A stretch of DNA of 64,000 bases, taken from the NCBI GenBank assembly GCA_008711295.1, contig VUYV01000123.1, forward strand, positions 206,014 through 270,013, read 5' to 3'. Position 1 is the first letter of the stretch; every line of letters starts with the position of its first letter. Under the pieces are notes generated by a model. It searched no databases. It had not been told where the DNA came from and saw nothing but the letters and a program-made list of their open reading frames with translations. The position numbers and the translations under genes were made by a program. This stretch comes from Anarhynchus alexandrinus (Eukaryota; Chordata; Aves; Charadriiformes; Charadriidae). Of the stretch, positions 50,599 to 62,809 are shown one piece after another.

Positions 50599-52928
50599 GA
50601 AACATGAATGTTGTTATTTTTAAGTAGGATGTGATCTGTTTCATGTGTGATTCAGCACAATGAGGAAGTGAAAATTAAGTGAATAACTCCAGGAAAATCC
50701 TGTGATCTTCACTCTGATTTAACACAAGCTGGCTAGCTCTTGTCCATTCAAGGGAAGTTATCTGAGTCGGGTCTGAGTAAAACCTGAGTAAGGTCCTCAG
50801 GACTTGGTCCACAGTAACTCAGTATTTCCTTTCTATTATTAGCCCAATGATTTCGGGAAAAGGAGCAAGCAGAGACAGGGTGTGTTCTGTGGGATAGTGG
50901 TAAAATTTTGAGATCAAAGACTGTTAGGAATTTTTAAAGATGGGGTTTCCGTGCCTGTGTAGTGCATGTTAGATTCAGAACTTCAGGGTGATATTTTTGT
51001 AAGTTGACAGTTACCTGGATGAACATGTAAGACATGCCAAATTGATCCTTGAAAATATGAAATTGCTTTTTTTTTCTTTATTCATAGTTCTCTACAACAG
51101 ATAATCTGTCCAGTAAAATGATATTGAGAAGTTTAAAAGGCAAACTGGGAATGGAAAGGGTCTGGCACGGGGTGCAAAAGTGGAACTACATGAATATTTC
51201 AGAGGCATCTACAACTTGTACATACATAACACCTCAACTATTAGTCTATGAGGAATGTGCAGCAAGAGTTGACAGGTAATGTTTTATTTCAGAGTAGGTA
51301 GTGGTTGGTATAGTGCATTCAGTACATGGGACGGTGATGGCTGTGGTGTGACTTACACTGTTAGAACAAGGCTGTGGTGTGGCATTTGGCCAGTGGTTGA
51401 AGTGAAAACTGAAAAGCAACAACAGTATCCTGCCAAAATCTGGTATTGTCCCACAGGCTTTTCATTTTATTCCAAAGGTCATAACATACTGTATTCAGCC
51501 AAATCTGCTTCAAGAAATTCCCACTCAAGGAAAAACACTTCTTGACAGAATAAGTGCTATGCTGATTTTTTTTGCATTTTTTTTTTACGAATTTTCTTTG
51601 TGCAGAAATAGGCTCGTAAAGTAATGTCTGTGTGCAAGAAGGTAAAACCCTGTGAAAAATGTGGCGCAGTAAATGGATAAATCTTGTAGCCCAGCAATTT
51701 GTGTCAATGTTTTACATAGGAGGAAATCCTCTATGACATGTATCTGATAATGAAATCATTTCATATAAGGGTGCTTACTGTATGAGGGCTCTACTGTTTG
51801 CAGCGACATACAATGGAGTACATTAGCAGCACAGCACCAGTTTAATACCGGGCATTGAAGGCTGAGCCCTGCTTTTAGTTATTGCATCAGCAGGACTTAA
51901 AGAAGCCTTGTTCTAAAAGTAAAGGCCAGAGAGGCAGGGTTGAGAACTAGCAAATACTGAAGAGTGAGGCTTTTTGCATAAGTTGGACCAGATTCCCTTT
52001 CCATTGCTGTTTTTACATACTGACTTGTGCTTCTTATTTAGAAAAACACTCTTCACAAACCACTAGTTTTGAAAATCAGATCTATTTTTCCATCTGTCTA
52101 GGTGCTTTCACTTCATTACCTAAGTGCCTCCATCACCCTAAGTACCTATTACCTCTCATTATCTTAGTGAGTCATTTAGGGGTTGGCTATTTAATATCAT
52201 TAATTTATTATGAATAAATATTAGGGCTAAAATCTACATTTGCTCTGGAAGATGGAAAGCTTTTTTAATTTCTGAGGTCTAGGTTATTTGACAGCATATG
52301 AAACCACTGAAAAGGTTTTCTAAAAAACCCTGAGAGTGAAATAAACAGCAGCTTCCCAACAAGATATAACATTTTGCCTAATAATTAACAATAGCTATCA
52401 TTTATTTTTAAACCAACAGGTGCTGCTGAGCAGGTAGACTAATTTAGTTCTGAGGTGGATTTCCTTCCACTTTGAACTTTCCAGCTCTGTAAGGGAAATT
52501 TTGCCCTTAAATGTGAGGAAGAATTCAGTCAAATTTCCTCCTAGAGAAAGCACTCGCGCTGAAACAACAGGCAGGTTGGACATACCGAAGCAAGATGAAA
52601 TGTGTTTCTTTTTCAATGCCAAGCCAGTTTTGCTGGCCATGTAAAATGGGGCAAAACAATGGTCTCGCTTTCCCACACTGTCATTTTCATGGCTATCACC
52701 TAATGCAATGCTATGATGAAAGAGCTCTCGTTGATGGAATTTCTTTTGTAGGATCACAATGGCACCTTTTACCTATGTCTACACTGTCTTGGGACTCTTC
52801 TGATCAGAAGTGTATGCTAATAATTTTAACTTCTGCACTTTTGTTTACAGTCCATGCTCACACACATTCCTGAGTGTGTCTTCTGTAAGACATCCTAGAT
52901 GGACACTTCTGTCTGTTCTGCCTTGTAG
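50599..52928. other. Unique non-coding DNA
   Basis: No gene is supported. The antisense frame 52398-52757 (119 codons) has no recognised motif or paired splice sites. T-runs near 51067-51079 and 51567-51586 are the only simple sequences. Confidence 0.45.
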
Positions 52929-53057
52929 GATGACCGAAGCTCAAGGATGTGTCTGCAGTATGTTTGAACAGGGCATAACTGCAACCAGTGTTGTCCAGCA
53001 GTCATTCACCCTGTATCTGGTGATGTCTTATGGGAAATGTCAGATGGTCAGGGTCAG
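52929..53057 (+). CDS. Candidate internal exon, 129 nt, unknown gene
   Basis: The acceptor is a good pyrimidine tract ending in TAG (CTTCTGTCTGTTCTGCCTTGTAG, exon from 52929) and the donor is CAG|GTAAGC (53057/53058). One frame is open across the whole exon; the other two have stops within 13 codons. The open frame has one leftover base at the start and two at the end, so both introns would be phase 2 and the exon could be skipped without shifting the frame. It encodes 42 residues including 'MTEAQGCVCSMFEQGITATS' and a hydrophobic 'FTLYLVMSYG' stretch. I do not recognise the protein. Splice-like pairs arise by chance in long introns and a 43-codon open frame is not rare, so this could equally be a pseudo-exon or a non-coding RNA exon. 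Confidence 0.28.
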
Positions 53058-56000
53058 GTAAGCAAGACATATAAGCGCTTTACTAGAGGGCCTCATGTTA
53101 AAAATTGCAAAGAATGATGGGAAACGTAGGCAGAGTAAATTTGCAATGGCTCATGCTGTGTGATAACCCGCACTTGGACTCTTACTCTTTGCAAATATGA
53201 TGTAGTCCCTTCATCTTACATTTTTTCTAATATTAAATCTCCTTTCAGTCTGAACTAGGACTGAAACCACTGAAAATGCTGCTTTAAATTTGAGAACTTG
53301 GGTGAAGAAAAGGCAGTTATTCATAAAATAGCTATCTAGATTAGACAGAAATTTGGAAGGTAGAAACATCCAACTGTCTGCGTCTTGTCTTCCTATACGT
53401 CTTACCACTTGCTCAGAACATTGCTTAAAAGGAAAAAAAAATCTTTCCCATTGGCCGTGAGAAACACTGCAGAGCTCAGACAGTGTGGTACTGTATAGGA
53501 GCACAAGGCATGCTGCGTTCCAGCCTGAGCTCTCCTGATTCCCTTCTGACTGTGTAAATACCAGTCTTTCAGACTGGTCTGGTGCCTACGCTGTTCTTCT
53601 TTCTACCAAATCTGAGCTCCTCTCTTGATCAGGCAGGAGCAGAGAATTTCAGAAAGCAATTCTTAAAAAAATTTCTACATTGTTCTGCTAGCAGGGAACC
53701 TTTCAGGAATGCTTCTGATCTGAATGTTGTCATACCCTACCCTCCGTATCTCGTCCCCCAGCAGCTTGTTGCTCTTTTTTGCTTTACAAAGAGCATTTCT
53801 TCTAACAGTTTTCTGCCTTTTCTCTCAGGAACTTGCCTTGTTTCTTTCTCTCTCTCTTTTTTTTTTCCCCTTTTCCATCATTTCTATTACCCTAATTCTT
53901 GTTGGCTTTATTTCCTGCAAAATTCTGACCCTAAGTATATCTGTCTGTCTTTGATCTCGTCCCCCAGTCACAATACCTGTTGAAATCAACCTCAACAAAA
54001 TTCAATAAAGCATAGCCTAAAACACATGAAGTTTGTTCAAGCTTTGTAACGATCAATGGATGATTACGAGTCAAACACTCCAGATAGTCTAATGTCTTCC
54101 TCTCCCCTCGCTGCCTCCACCCATGGAAAACCTGTGAAGTGAACTCCACAGTATCTGCTCTGGCATGCCAGCTGGCCCTTCCACATGTGTCTTCTGTCTG
54201 GCTCATCAGCACACATAGCACATGGGTCTATGGGTCTATCAGATGGGAAGAAGGAAGGCAGAAAAAGAAGAGGGATACTGGGAAATTCAGAGGTGTTGCC
54301 AATGGGCATGACCTCAGGTGGGTCACAGTGCTGTAGCTGATAGAAGAGAAGCAGATGCATATCCCAGCCAGTTCTGCTGCTCAAGAGACAGCTAGCTTTC
54401 TGTGCTAAAAAGGACTTAAGAGGTTCTTTGCCTATTATTCAGGGCTTCCTTTAGCCATTCTGTCACTAACGTTGATGTTTCTCAGGTTTGATCTCAATTT
54501 TGATACATGTCTGTACCACATTGTGATGACTCTCACTTTATTTCTAGCCACGCTCTGTGGAAGGACCAGGATTTATTTTGCTTGTCGTACTTGCTACATT
54601 TGCAGGAGGGATAAGTACTCCCAGGTCAAGAAAGAACCTGGATTCAAGGACTGAAGAAAAAAGATGTTGAAACTCCCTCCCAACTTAGTTTGAATTCACG
54701 GACATTGGTTTCTCTTTCAAGTTTTATTAATGTGATGGTTTTCAAATCTGTAACGCTACAGCTGTACAAGTCAACAGAGATTTTGGCAATGCATTTTTGG
54801 TTATTATGTATGGAATAGAGATGCCAAAAATAAGTGCAGTGAACCTCTGTACATATCATTTAATAAAAACATTTTTTATATCAGTGAGGGGTTTTTTTTC
54901 GGTATAAAGGGTAAAATTGCTGATGTATGTTTCCAGGAAAATCCCTCAGTTTTTTTTCTTAGCCAGAATCCTTTTGGACTATTTCTTTAAACCAAGTCAT
55001 TTTCTTTCATGTAGATGCAAAGATTTGAAAAGGATAGAACCAAACATGGACTCAGCATTTTGAGAATGCATGAAATACTCCTTTTGTCGCTTAATTTCCC
55101 CAGAGTATTCATACGTGGTTACTTACCCTTTTGTCAGAAATCTCTAGGGAGTTTGGAAGCTGGCTATCTTATGATCAGGAGCATGAACCAAGGTATTTCT
55201 CCCATTAAATGACATCTGAAGCTTTTACTGGAAAATTAGCTCCTCTTAGGTACTACAGAATGCCGCAGCCTTGCAGTGCCCGTGCTACAGAAAGTAATTC
55301 ATATATGAAACATGCAGTAATCCCAATGAGGATGTGATGTGCGAGAGTGGTCTGGGAAGACGGGATGTTTTTTTCTGCTCACTGTGCCTAACAATGCCGA
55401 AATGTTTTTTCCCTGTCCATTTACTTTAACAATGTGCCATTCTGTACCTCATAAGCACTTAATTTATTCCAACTCTTTGGCCTGACCTGTAATCCCCCCT
55501 CTCCTTACCCATCTGACCCATCTGTGTTTCATTTCCCACTCATCAGCATCCAAAGAGCTAGGCCCAGGCCCTGTTTGGAGCCATTAGACAGAGATTGGCA
55601 CTGTTCCCTCTTCCTGCACCACATCCTCCGCTGAAAAAAATGACCATCAGATCAGAGAACAGAGCCTGCTTTGTCCCCAGCAACCAAGATCTGGAAGCAC
55701 TTTCAATCATTCGCACTCTATACCCACTCAAACGCATTAATGTGATCAACATTGGGCCTGTTGTGGGCATTTTTTCCAGCAAATAGCTTGCTAACATTCC
55801 AGGCATGTACTTCCCTGAAAACAAGACCGAGACAGGGCCCTGAATATTCAATTGGAAAATCACCAAGAGCAAGAGCTTAGCTTGGCACGGCTGGTGTTGA
55901 TTCTTAATAAGTGACTTCCTAAAGCTGAGGCATGGGGCTTACAGCTTCAATGACTTGTTTGAAAAATATTTTGTAGGTGCCTCATACCACTTTATTTCCT

Positions 56001-58390
56001 GTGGTATGCGTCATATTGTGAGCTATTCTGAGCCAGGCTGTTTAAGCACACTAACATTTTTTTCCAAGATTGCGGTGTTTAACTAAAAATGTGCTTATAC
56101 AAGATGAGCTCATAGCTATTAGTGCTGATGTAGTTTTAACTACTTGGATACCAATAGCCCAAGGCCTAAAACCTGCTGAAAAGGGGGGAAAACCTAAGTA
56201 AAACCCATCCTTCACAGTCATTTAAGGCTTTTCGAAGACAAGGCAATGGGGAAAATATTTAAAAAGTCAGATTTTATTCCTGTTGGATCTTTGCTATACT
56301 AAATACCTTTCAATCTCATTACAAAGGCTCACTATTAAAAGACTTACTGATATAAACAGCTGGAGAGATTTCAGATATCCAGTTAAAATTAATGTCTTTA
56401 AAGTTTCTGCCTGCGCTATGTACCCAGCAAAAGCAGTTTATATGTCCTTCTCTAGTACAGCTGGACAGACTAGGTACATCCTAATGTTTTATTCATTTGA
56501 ACGGGTCTTTCATTGACACGGCTACCATGACAAGGCAAGTTTGACTGTGCTGAAGGGGGTCAGCAAAGATTTTTGTCAAGGCACTCCATTGTGGAGGAGG
56601 GTGTCTGGCTGTCACAGCGCTATTGTTCAGCGGTGCGCTCTTGTACGATTCCCCATTCTCCCAGCTGAGAGAAGATGGCAGCATTTTGCATGCGACACTT
56701 GAAATGTCAAGGGGTGGGATTTTTGGAGCTTACCTTGGTGAACAAGCCTGTGAGGTACTGCACAGAAGCCCAAGTGCCTTGTTTCAAGGCCCATTTTAGA
56801 GAAACTGCACCTGCCTGGATCGTATCAGGTTGTGTCAGGTATAAAGGTCTAAAAAAAATGAAAAGAAGGGGCTGGATATCTATATGAAATTCTTAGACTG
56901 TTCACTTTCAAGCCACAAGCTTCATCCTGAAATTGATCCATATCTGGGAGTTTGATGCAGAAGAGATAAAATGAAAATAATCATGGGAGAGAAAATGGAA
57001 ATAAATTAGTTTCCCAAAATTGGCTATGTATGGAGTAAGGGGAGCAAGAAAGGCAATGACTTGCCTTGACAGACACCATGATCACTTTTTTAACAGAAAC
57101 TGTTTAAGAGACAGGGATTCAACTGCAGAATAACTTATATAAAAGTACATTTGCATGTACATAATTTACTTTTATCCAGACTCCTTTTTCTGTATTTCAG
57201 TGAAAAATAACTGATACAGGATTTACAACTGAAAATGTCAACAGGAATGTTTTACCATTTGCACTAAAAGAACTATTGAAAAATTTTGAAATTTTGTTAG
57301 TGAGCTTGTTTTTGTTATAAATGCATACATGTGAATTGAATTCGGACGCTTCCCTAATGGGGAACCTGGTAGTTTCTTCCTGAATTACGAAAAAAGGCTC
57401 CTGTATAATTCAAGCAACTCTGCTTATCCTTTTTATGTGGATTTATGCAATTTATGGCACTGTGTTAAAGTGGTAGTGCCTTTTGACAGCATTCAAGTAC
57501 GTATATTTGTATTTGCACATCTGAGTCTTAACTATGTGGATACCTCATAGGAGACACAAATCTACATTCTTTCAGAAATTTGCATAAATCAGAGATTATG
57601 CTAATCTCCACACACACACAATTTTTATAAAGAACTTCTCTTTGTAGTGGGTTAGATCTCAGTGGAGTATAGTTTTAGCTATAGCTACCCACAAGTTCCC
57701 TACAAAGCAAATTTCAAATCTTCAAATCCCTTTTATGATACTCTATGCTTATTACAAATTGTTTTGTATTATAGAAAATAAGCTTCCCAATTTAGCAAAG
57801 TAATGGGAAGAGAATGCATGTAATAGCATGTCATAATAACAAACTCTGTGATCAATCACTGTATTTCAGGGCCAATCTAGTAATGCTAGTGGTGGCTATT
57901 GCAGTGGTGCTGAAGTTCTACCCTCATGATGTTTGAGCCGATTTGAGTTTTCCCCTTATTTGGCCCCATAACAGAGCTTTAATGTTTAACATGGGCATAA
58001 ATTCACTGTAGCCCTCAAGTGAAGACTATATTTGAGAACTGAATAGAATGCTTGAATTTACTCTCCAGATTTTTCTTCCATGATCAAGTAAAGTTCCATG
58101 TAACTTTCCTTCCCAGCGTAGTGCACACAAAATCTCAGGAAACAGCAGGGCTTAATTAGGACCCTCGTTTATAGTTTCACCTGAAAAAATACATTTTAAA
58201 AATCATATATGTTTGGCTGTGCAGATTTTTTAGTCAATAAATTCTTGCTAATTAATCACATTAACGGCACTCCTTAAAAGTTGAAACAAAATCACAAAAC
58301 AAACCAAATACCCCATAAATATCATGTATAAAGAACCATTCACTAATGCATAAACTGCATGTCTAAAAACATTTGCAAATATTTAATCTC
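53058..58390. other. Unique non-coding DNA
   Basis: No gene is supported. A pyrimidine tract of about 45 bp lies at 53836-53880. The 133-codon + strand frame at 53582-53983 spans it and owes its Phe/Leu/Ser richness to it. A short (CA)n run lies at 57610-57620. An acceptor-like CACTGTATTTCAG near 57869 is followed by open sequence but no donor. Confidence 0.5.
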
Positions 58391-59290
58391 TATTTCTTTC
58401 TTTCTTTTTCTTTTTTCTTTTTCTTTTTCTTTTTCTCTTTCTTTTTCTTTTTCTTTTTCTCTTTCTTTTTCTTTTTCTTTTTCTCTTTCTTTTTCTTTTT
58501 CTTTTTCTCTTTCTTTTTCTTTTTCTTTTTCTCTTTCTTTTTCTTTTTCTTTTTCTCTTTCTTTTTCTTTTTCTTTTTCTCTTTCTTTTTCTTTTTCTTT
58601 TTCTCTTTCTTTTTCTTTTTCTTTTTCTCTTTCTTTTTCTTTTTCTTTTTCTCTTTCTTTTTCTTTTTCTTTTTCTCTTTCTTTTTCTTTTTCTTTTTCT
58701 CTTTCTTTTTCTTTTTCTTTTTCTCTTTCTTTTTCTTTTTCTTTTTCTCTTTCTTTTTCTTTTTCTTTTTCTCTTTCTTTTTCTTTTTCTTTTTCTCTTT
58801 CTTTTTCTTTTTCTTTTTCTTTCTCTTTTTATTTCTCTTTTTCTTCTTTTTATTTCTCTTTTTTATTTCTCTTCTTTCTCTCTTTTTCTTTCTCTTTCTC
58901 TTTTTTCTTTCTTCTTTTTTCTTTTTTCTTTTTTCTTTTCTCTTTTTTCTTTTTTCTTTTTTCTTTTCTCTTTTTTCTTTTTTCTTTTTTCTTTTCTCTT
59001 TTTTCTTTTTTCTTTTTTCTTTTCTCTTTTTTCTTTTTTCTTTTTTCTTTTCTCTTTTTTCTTTTTTCTTTTTTCTTTTTTCTCTCTTTCTCTTTCTCTT
59101 TGTATTTTTTCTTTTCCCTCTTTCTTTTTCTTATTTTCTTTCTCTTTTTCTTTCTTCTTCTTCTATTTCTTCTTGATCTTCTTCTTCATCATCTTTTGAT
59201 TTTTGCTTTCTGTCTTTTCTTTTTTTTCTTTCTTTCTCTTTTGCACTCTCTCCTCTCTTTCTTTCTTTCTGTTCTTCTTTCCATCTCGTT
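58391..59290. repeat. Polypyrimidine satellite with two higher-order arrays
   Basis: About 900 nt are almost pure C and T on the + strand. Array 1 (about 58416-58818) repeats a 24-bp unit of three CTTTTT hexamers plus one CTCTTT; the CTCTTT marker occurs 16 times, exactly every 24 bp from 58435 to 58795, with no mismatch seen. Array 2 (about 58912-59080) has a 28-bp unit whose CTC marker lies at 58940, 58968, 58996, 59024 and 59052. The T-run lengths are 1,3,5,5,5 in array 1 and 1,6,6,6,4 in array 2. The flanks are degenerate CT-rich sequence. Long open frames here (Ser-Phe-Leu repeats, 267 and 329 codons) follow from the absence of A and G and are not genes. Homopurine-homopyrimidine tracts of this length can form triplex (H-DNA) and are prone to length change. 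Confidence 0.95.
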
Positions 59291-60485
59291 TTCTTTATTA
59301 CAGGCCCAATACCAAACTGACAGCTGCTATCAGAGGTTCAGTAGATAAAGCCAAACACTTTTTGGGGGAAAACATATGGTATTTGATTAAATGATATATC
59401 ACTGTTCCCCTTCTATCTTGACTTTAGATGCCTGTTTTAGAGTTTTAAATACAAGTGGCTGCAGTCACCCTCCCCCAGACAAAAAGTAAAATGTAGAGAG
59501 AAGTTCCATTCAATCATTGTTTTGTCTAAGGATGCTGAAGGCAGTAATCCTCAGTGCAAACGGTGGCACTGAATGCGGCATTATGATCTGTGACTGTCTG
59601 ATGTACAGTTGATGACACAGAAGCAGGTTTATATTAAGTCTAACTTACAATGTAAAAAATAAACAAACAAACAGAAACAGTCTGGGTTTGCTAGATTATC
59701 ACTTATGACAGAGCTACTTGTTTAAAAACATCAGTGCAAAACCACGAAAACTTAACATCAAAGCAATTTGTGAACTGGCAGACTCCTAAATCAAGGAATA
59801 TGTATTTTTTGTCAAACTGTTTTGGATGACGCATAAATGACAGTAAATACAACTTGTATTTCCTTTGCTTAATAAGGAGCAAATGATTCTTACAGTAAAA
59901 TGATTCCCCCACTTCTTTAGGTTTCAGTGAAAAGGCAGTTTCTTCATTGTGTACAGAGGCTGTTCTTTAAGACAGACCTGAGACACTACCAATTTCTTTT
60001 ACCATAGGTTACGTATGCACATAGAGCATATTCTATTATTATATACAAGTAAATTCACTACTATTTTCATTATTGTATTTAAAGGATTTATATATTGCTT
60101 TCCTAATATATGAGCTTGGCATACAAACGTGTCTCTGCACATTTTTAAATGGTAAAATTAAAAAAATTATTAGTGTAATTACTGTTGAAAACAAGTAAGG
60201 AATCAGTTATTTTGGATGCTGGTGATGGTCTGAGTTATCCTCCATTTTTCACAGTTATTTCTGGTTTACTGAAGCTTTTTAAAATATTCATTCCTCTTCA
60301 GGTTCTCCTCAGTGTTTCTGTATTGTCTCTTAGCGTTACCACCTCTCTGATGGCAGCCTGGCCCCACGAAACCTGCAAGATATTCACAGCAAGCAATCTC
60401 ATGCAATGATACCTTTTTCAGCCTATGTATATAAGACATATAAGGCATGACTTCAGCTTACAAAGACAATTCATTTTCCTTTACT

Positions 60486-60543
60486 TTTATTATTATTGTT
60501 TAACGTTAGTTATTATTGTTTACATTTATTAATATTGTTTAAT
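60486..60543. repeat. Imperfect tandem TTATTATTGTTTA repeat
   Basis: TTATTATTGTTTA, TTATTATTGTTTA and TTAATATTGTTTA follow one another at roughly 20-bp spacing with short variable linkers (ACGTTAG, CAT). It is a small AT-rich minisatellite. Confidence 0.7.
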
Positions 60544-62735
60544 GCTCTTGAGTACTTATTTCAGTGGGACAGGCATGAAACCACTTTAACTTTTGCTGAT
60601 CAGAATGTGCCTGTTGGAAAACCAAGACAATCCAAAACCATTTGAATTTCACTGACTTTGATAACGCTGCTGCTTATTGTGTTCCCCGAAGGCAGAGACA
60701 TTTAAAAAAAAAAAAAAAATGGGAGTTGACAGCAAGCAATTGGCCTTGCTGATGTGGATCAATGCGGTTCTGCTGCCAGTGCAGAAAGGGCAACAGTGCA
60801 CGGGGGCGCAGAGCAGAATGGTCTGAGTACCGCTACGGATATTTACTGTGCGCCCTGGAAGAAATGCCGAACTGAGCAAAACCTGAATCGTGCTTGGGTC
60901 TGTGGCAACGTTTGTCAACATAATAGTTTCAGTTTGCTTGTGATATGGGACTTCGTTACAGTTGGTATCTACAGCTGATTGCTCAAGATTTTCATGTGTA
61001 CAAAAACTTTCTGCTGTCCTTATTTTACCAAACTTTGTCTTTCACACACCTGTTAAAAATGGGTCAGGACTCAGGATGTGAGACAAAACTTGAGACTGAA
61101 GTGGAGCAGAGGTTTGCCTGGTCAAATACAATAGTTTTCAAATGATGAAATAATAAAGACGTAGGAAACTAAGGTAATCCGTGCTAAGAAGGAAGCCACT
61201 GGAAATGGTGGAAGCGTCTAAGAGACTGGGGTGGTTGAACTGGTTAGTCAGTTAGTTCATTTGGGTGAGCTAATAGATTGTATTTCCTCTCTTGTTGATT
61301 ATCAAGGCATGGGATATGAATTTTATCCTTTGTTACTTCCCCCATATAAGCATTAATATAGTCTTTCAATTTTCTTCCTCAATATCTCTATATCCTTCTG
61401 AATAACATACTGACATCAATTAACGAACACATCTATACGCTGTCCTTTCCCTGATGGTTCTGGGGGACCTACAGATTACACTTTCTATCACTTCAGTTTT
61501 ACATTGAATATGCTCAGATGCTAGGCAGTGTGTAACAGTGCGTAATCTGAAGATAAATAGGCCTATGCTCACTATTCTGAAAAATAATTTTTGTGTTGCA
61601 TCATCATAGACATATCAGGAAGACTGACCAGAGATGTTTTAGCATCTGGGCACCTTTCCTGTATACATCCTCAGAAAGAGGGCCAGGATAGGGCATCAAT
61701 AAAAGGAACAGGTCTCCTGCTGTGAGTTCTAGCTTGAAGAAGTCAGGCCGAGGGTTTCCCTCTCCTGAGAAAGATCAAGTGCAGCCACCCTAGTGGTCCT
61801 CAAAATCCCACATTTTTCTCCATTTGATGACTTCTAGAAGCAGGCACAACACGTTGGGCACACCTCTCATTCCATCCTTGCTGTGGTCCTACACCTCAGC
61901 ACTTCTACCAGTCCTCTGCCATGTGCCATCTGTATTGCATTTTGAAAAGAATTAGTAAAAGAGGTGACATTCTTATATGAAAAAAACTAAGCAGAACTTG
62001 CCATTCCTGAAGGAAACAAGCATGGAGTTTGCTTTTTTCATTTTGTTCTCGAACTTTCCATCTCAGTGTTCTCTTTTATGACACCAGGTCTTCTGTTATT
62101 CAGTTCATTGGAGTGGGCAACTTTCTAGAGAAAGAAGAGTGCTAATTTTTTTATCTCATACAAATGCATGTATGTGATTATTTTAATAGTAGTAAATAAT
62201 TTGTTGGCTAAAAATTACATTAAAATGGTAGTATATGAACATACCCTGAATAAATGTCTCATTTTCTGTTACCAAAGTATTTTTTTTGCTGTTGTCTTTA
62301 AGTTGTGTTATAGTCAGAGTCGCCTTTGAATTGGTAGCACTAATCGGGTTGTTAAAATATTGAGTGTTGCGGACTGATTGGGTGTGACTTGGCCAGGAAA
62401 TATGATCTTCTGTGGCTTGACTGTACTCCAAAGCCTCTGATTGCCTAAGTTTTTTGCAGGGCTTAGGGAAACTGAATGACATTGGTGAGATGCCACAAGA
62501 TATCATAATGCAAAGCCAAGAGGAATTATCAAAGATTATGCAAACATGAAGTTATTGCTTTTTTTTTAATCCTCATTTTCTCAGAAATGAGATGTCATCG
62601 TGTTTGTCCTGGAATAGAAATCATATTAGTACCCCAAAGTTTAAGATATTCCTCTGGCCACAGGTCCTAGAGTTTTGCTAATAATTATGGTCTTGGAAAA
62701 ATTTTCCTGAAACAGTTAAGAATGTTCTTTCCGGT

Positions 62736-62755
62736 TCTCTGTTTTTCTTTTTCAG
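62736..62755 (+). promoter_or_regulatory. 3' splice site of the 54-nt candidate exon
   Basis: The last 20 bases before the exon are all pyrimidines apart from a G and the terminal AG. A possible branch site lies in CCTGAAACAGTTAAGAAT at 62707-62724. This is as strong as constitutive vertebrate acceptors by inspection; no score was computed. Confidence 0.5.
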
Positions 62756-62809
62756 GTGACTCCTTATAACCTGCACAGTGACAAAGCTACTAGTCAAGAG
62801 AACTTGCAG
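62756..62809 (+). CDS. Candidate 54-nt internal coding exon, unknown gene
   Basis: This is the best exon signal in the window. The acceptor is a nearly unbroken pyrimidine tract (CCGGTTCTCTGTTTTTC, then TTTTTCAG) ending at 62755, and the donor is the near-consensus CAG|GTGAGA at 62809/62810. The interval is 54 nt, a multiple of three. Only the phase-0 frame is open; the other two meet TGA or TAA within four codons. It encodes VTPYNLHSDKATSQENLQ, a hydrophilic 18-residue segment with no cysteine, typical of small cassette exons in flexible cytoplasmic regions. The exon has purine-rich, enhancer-like runs (GACAAAGC, CAAGAGAAC). A phase 0-0 exon can be skipped without disturbing the frame, so alternative splicing is plausible. 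I could not match the peptide to a family from memory and give no symbol. A chance pseudo-exon remains possible. Confidence 0.5.

Larger units (their letters stand above)
59291..62755. other. Unique non-coding DNA after the satellite
   Basis: The satellite runs into an acceptor-like TTCTTTATTACAG (ending at about 59303). The following sequence stays open for 29 codons in one frame to a TGA, without a donor. I regard this as a cryptic acceptor made by the satellite. Other contents are an imperfect tandem repeat at 60486-60543 and an A16 run at 60704-60719. No RNA gene is seen. Confidence 0.45.

Noticed and set aside
53582..53983. 133-codon + strand frame
   Set aside because: It crosses a CT-rich tract that suppresses stops, and no exon boundaries are present.
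58359..59348. 329-codon + strand frame (and 267-codon frame at 58373-59176) of Ser/Phe/Leu repeats
   Set aside because: The frames are open only because the satellite contains virtually no A or G, so stops cannot occur. They have periodic simple-sequence content, no promoter and no splice context.
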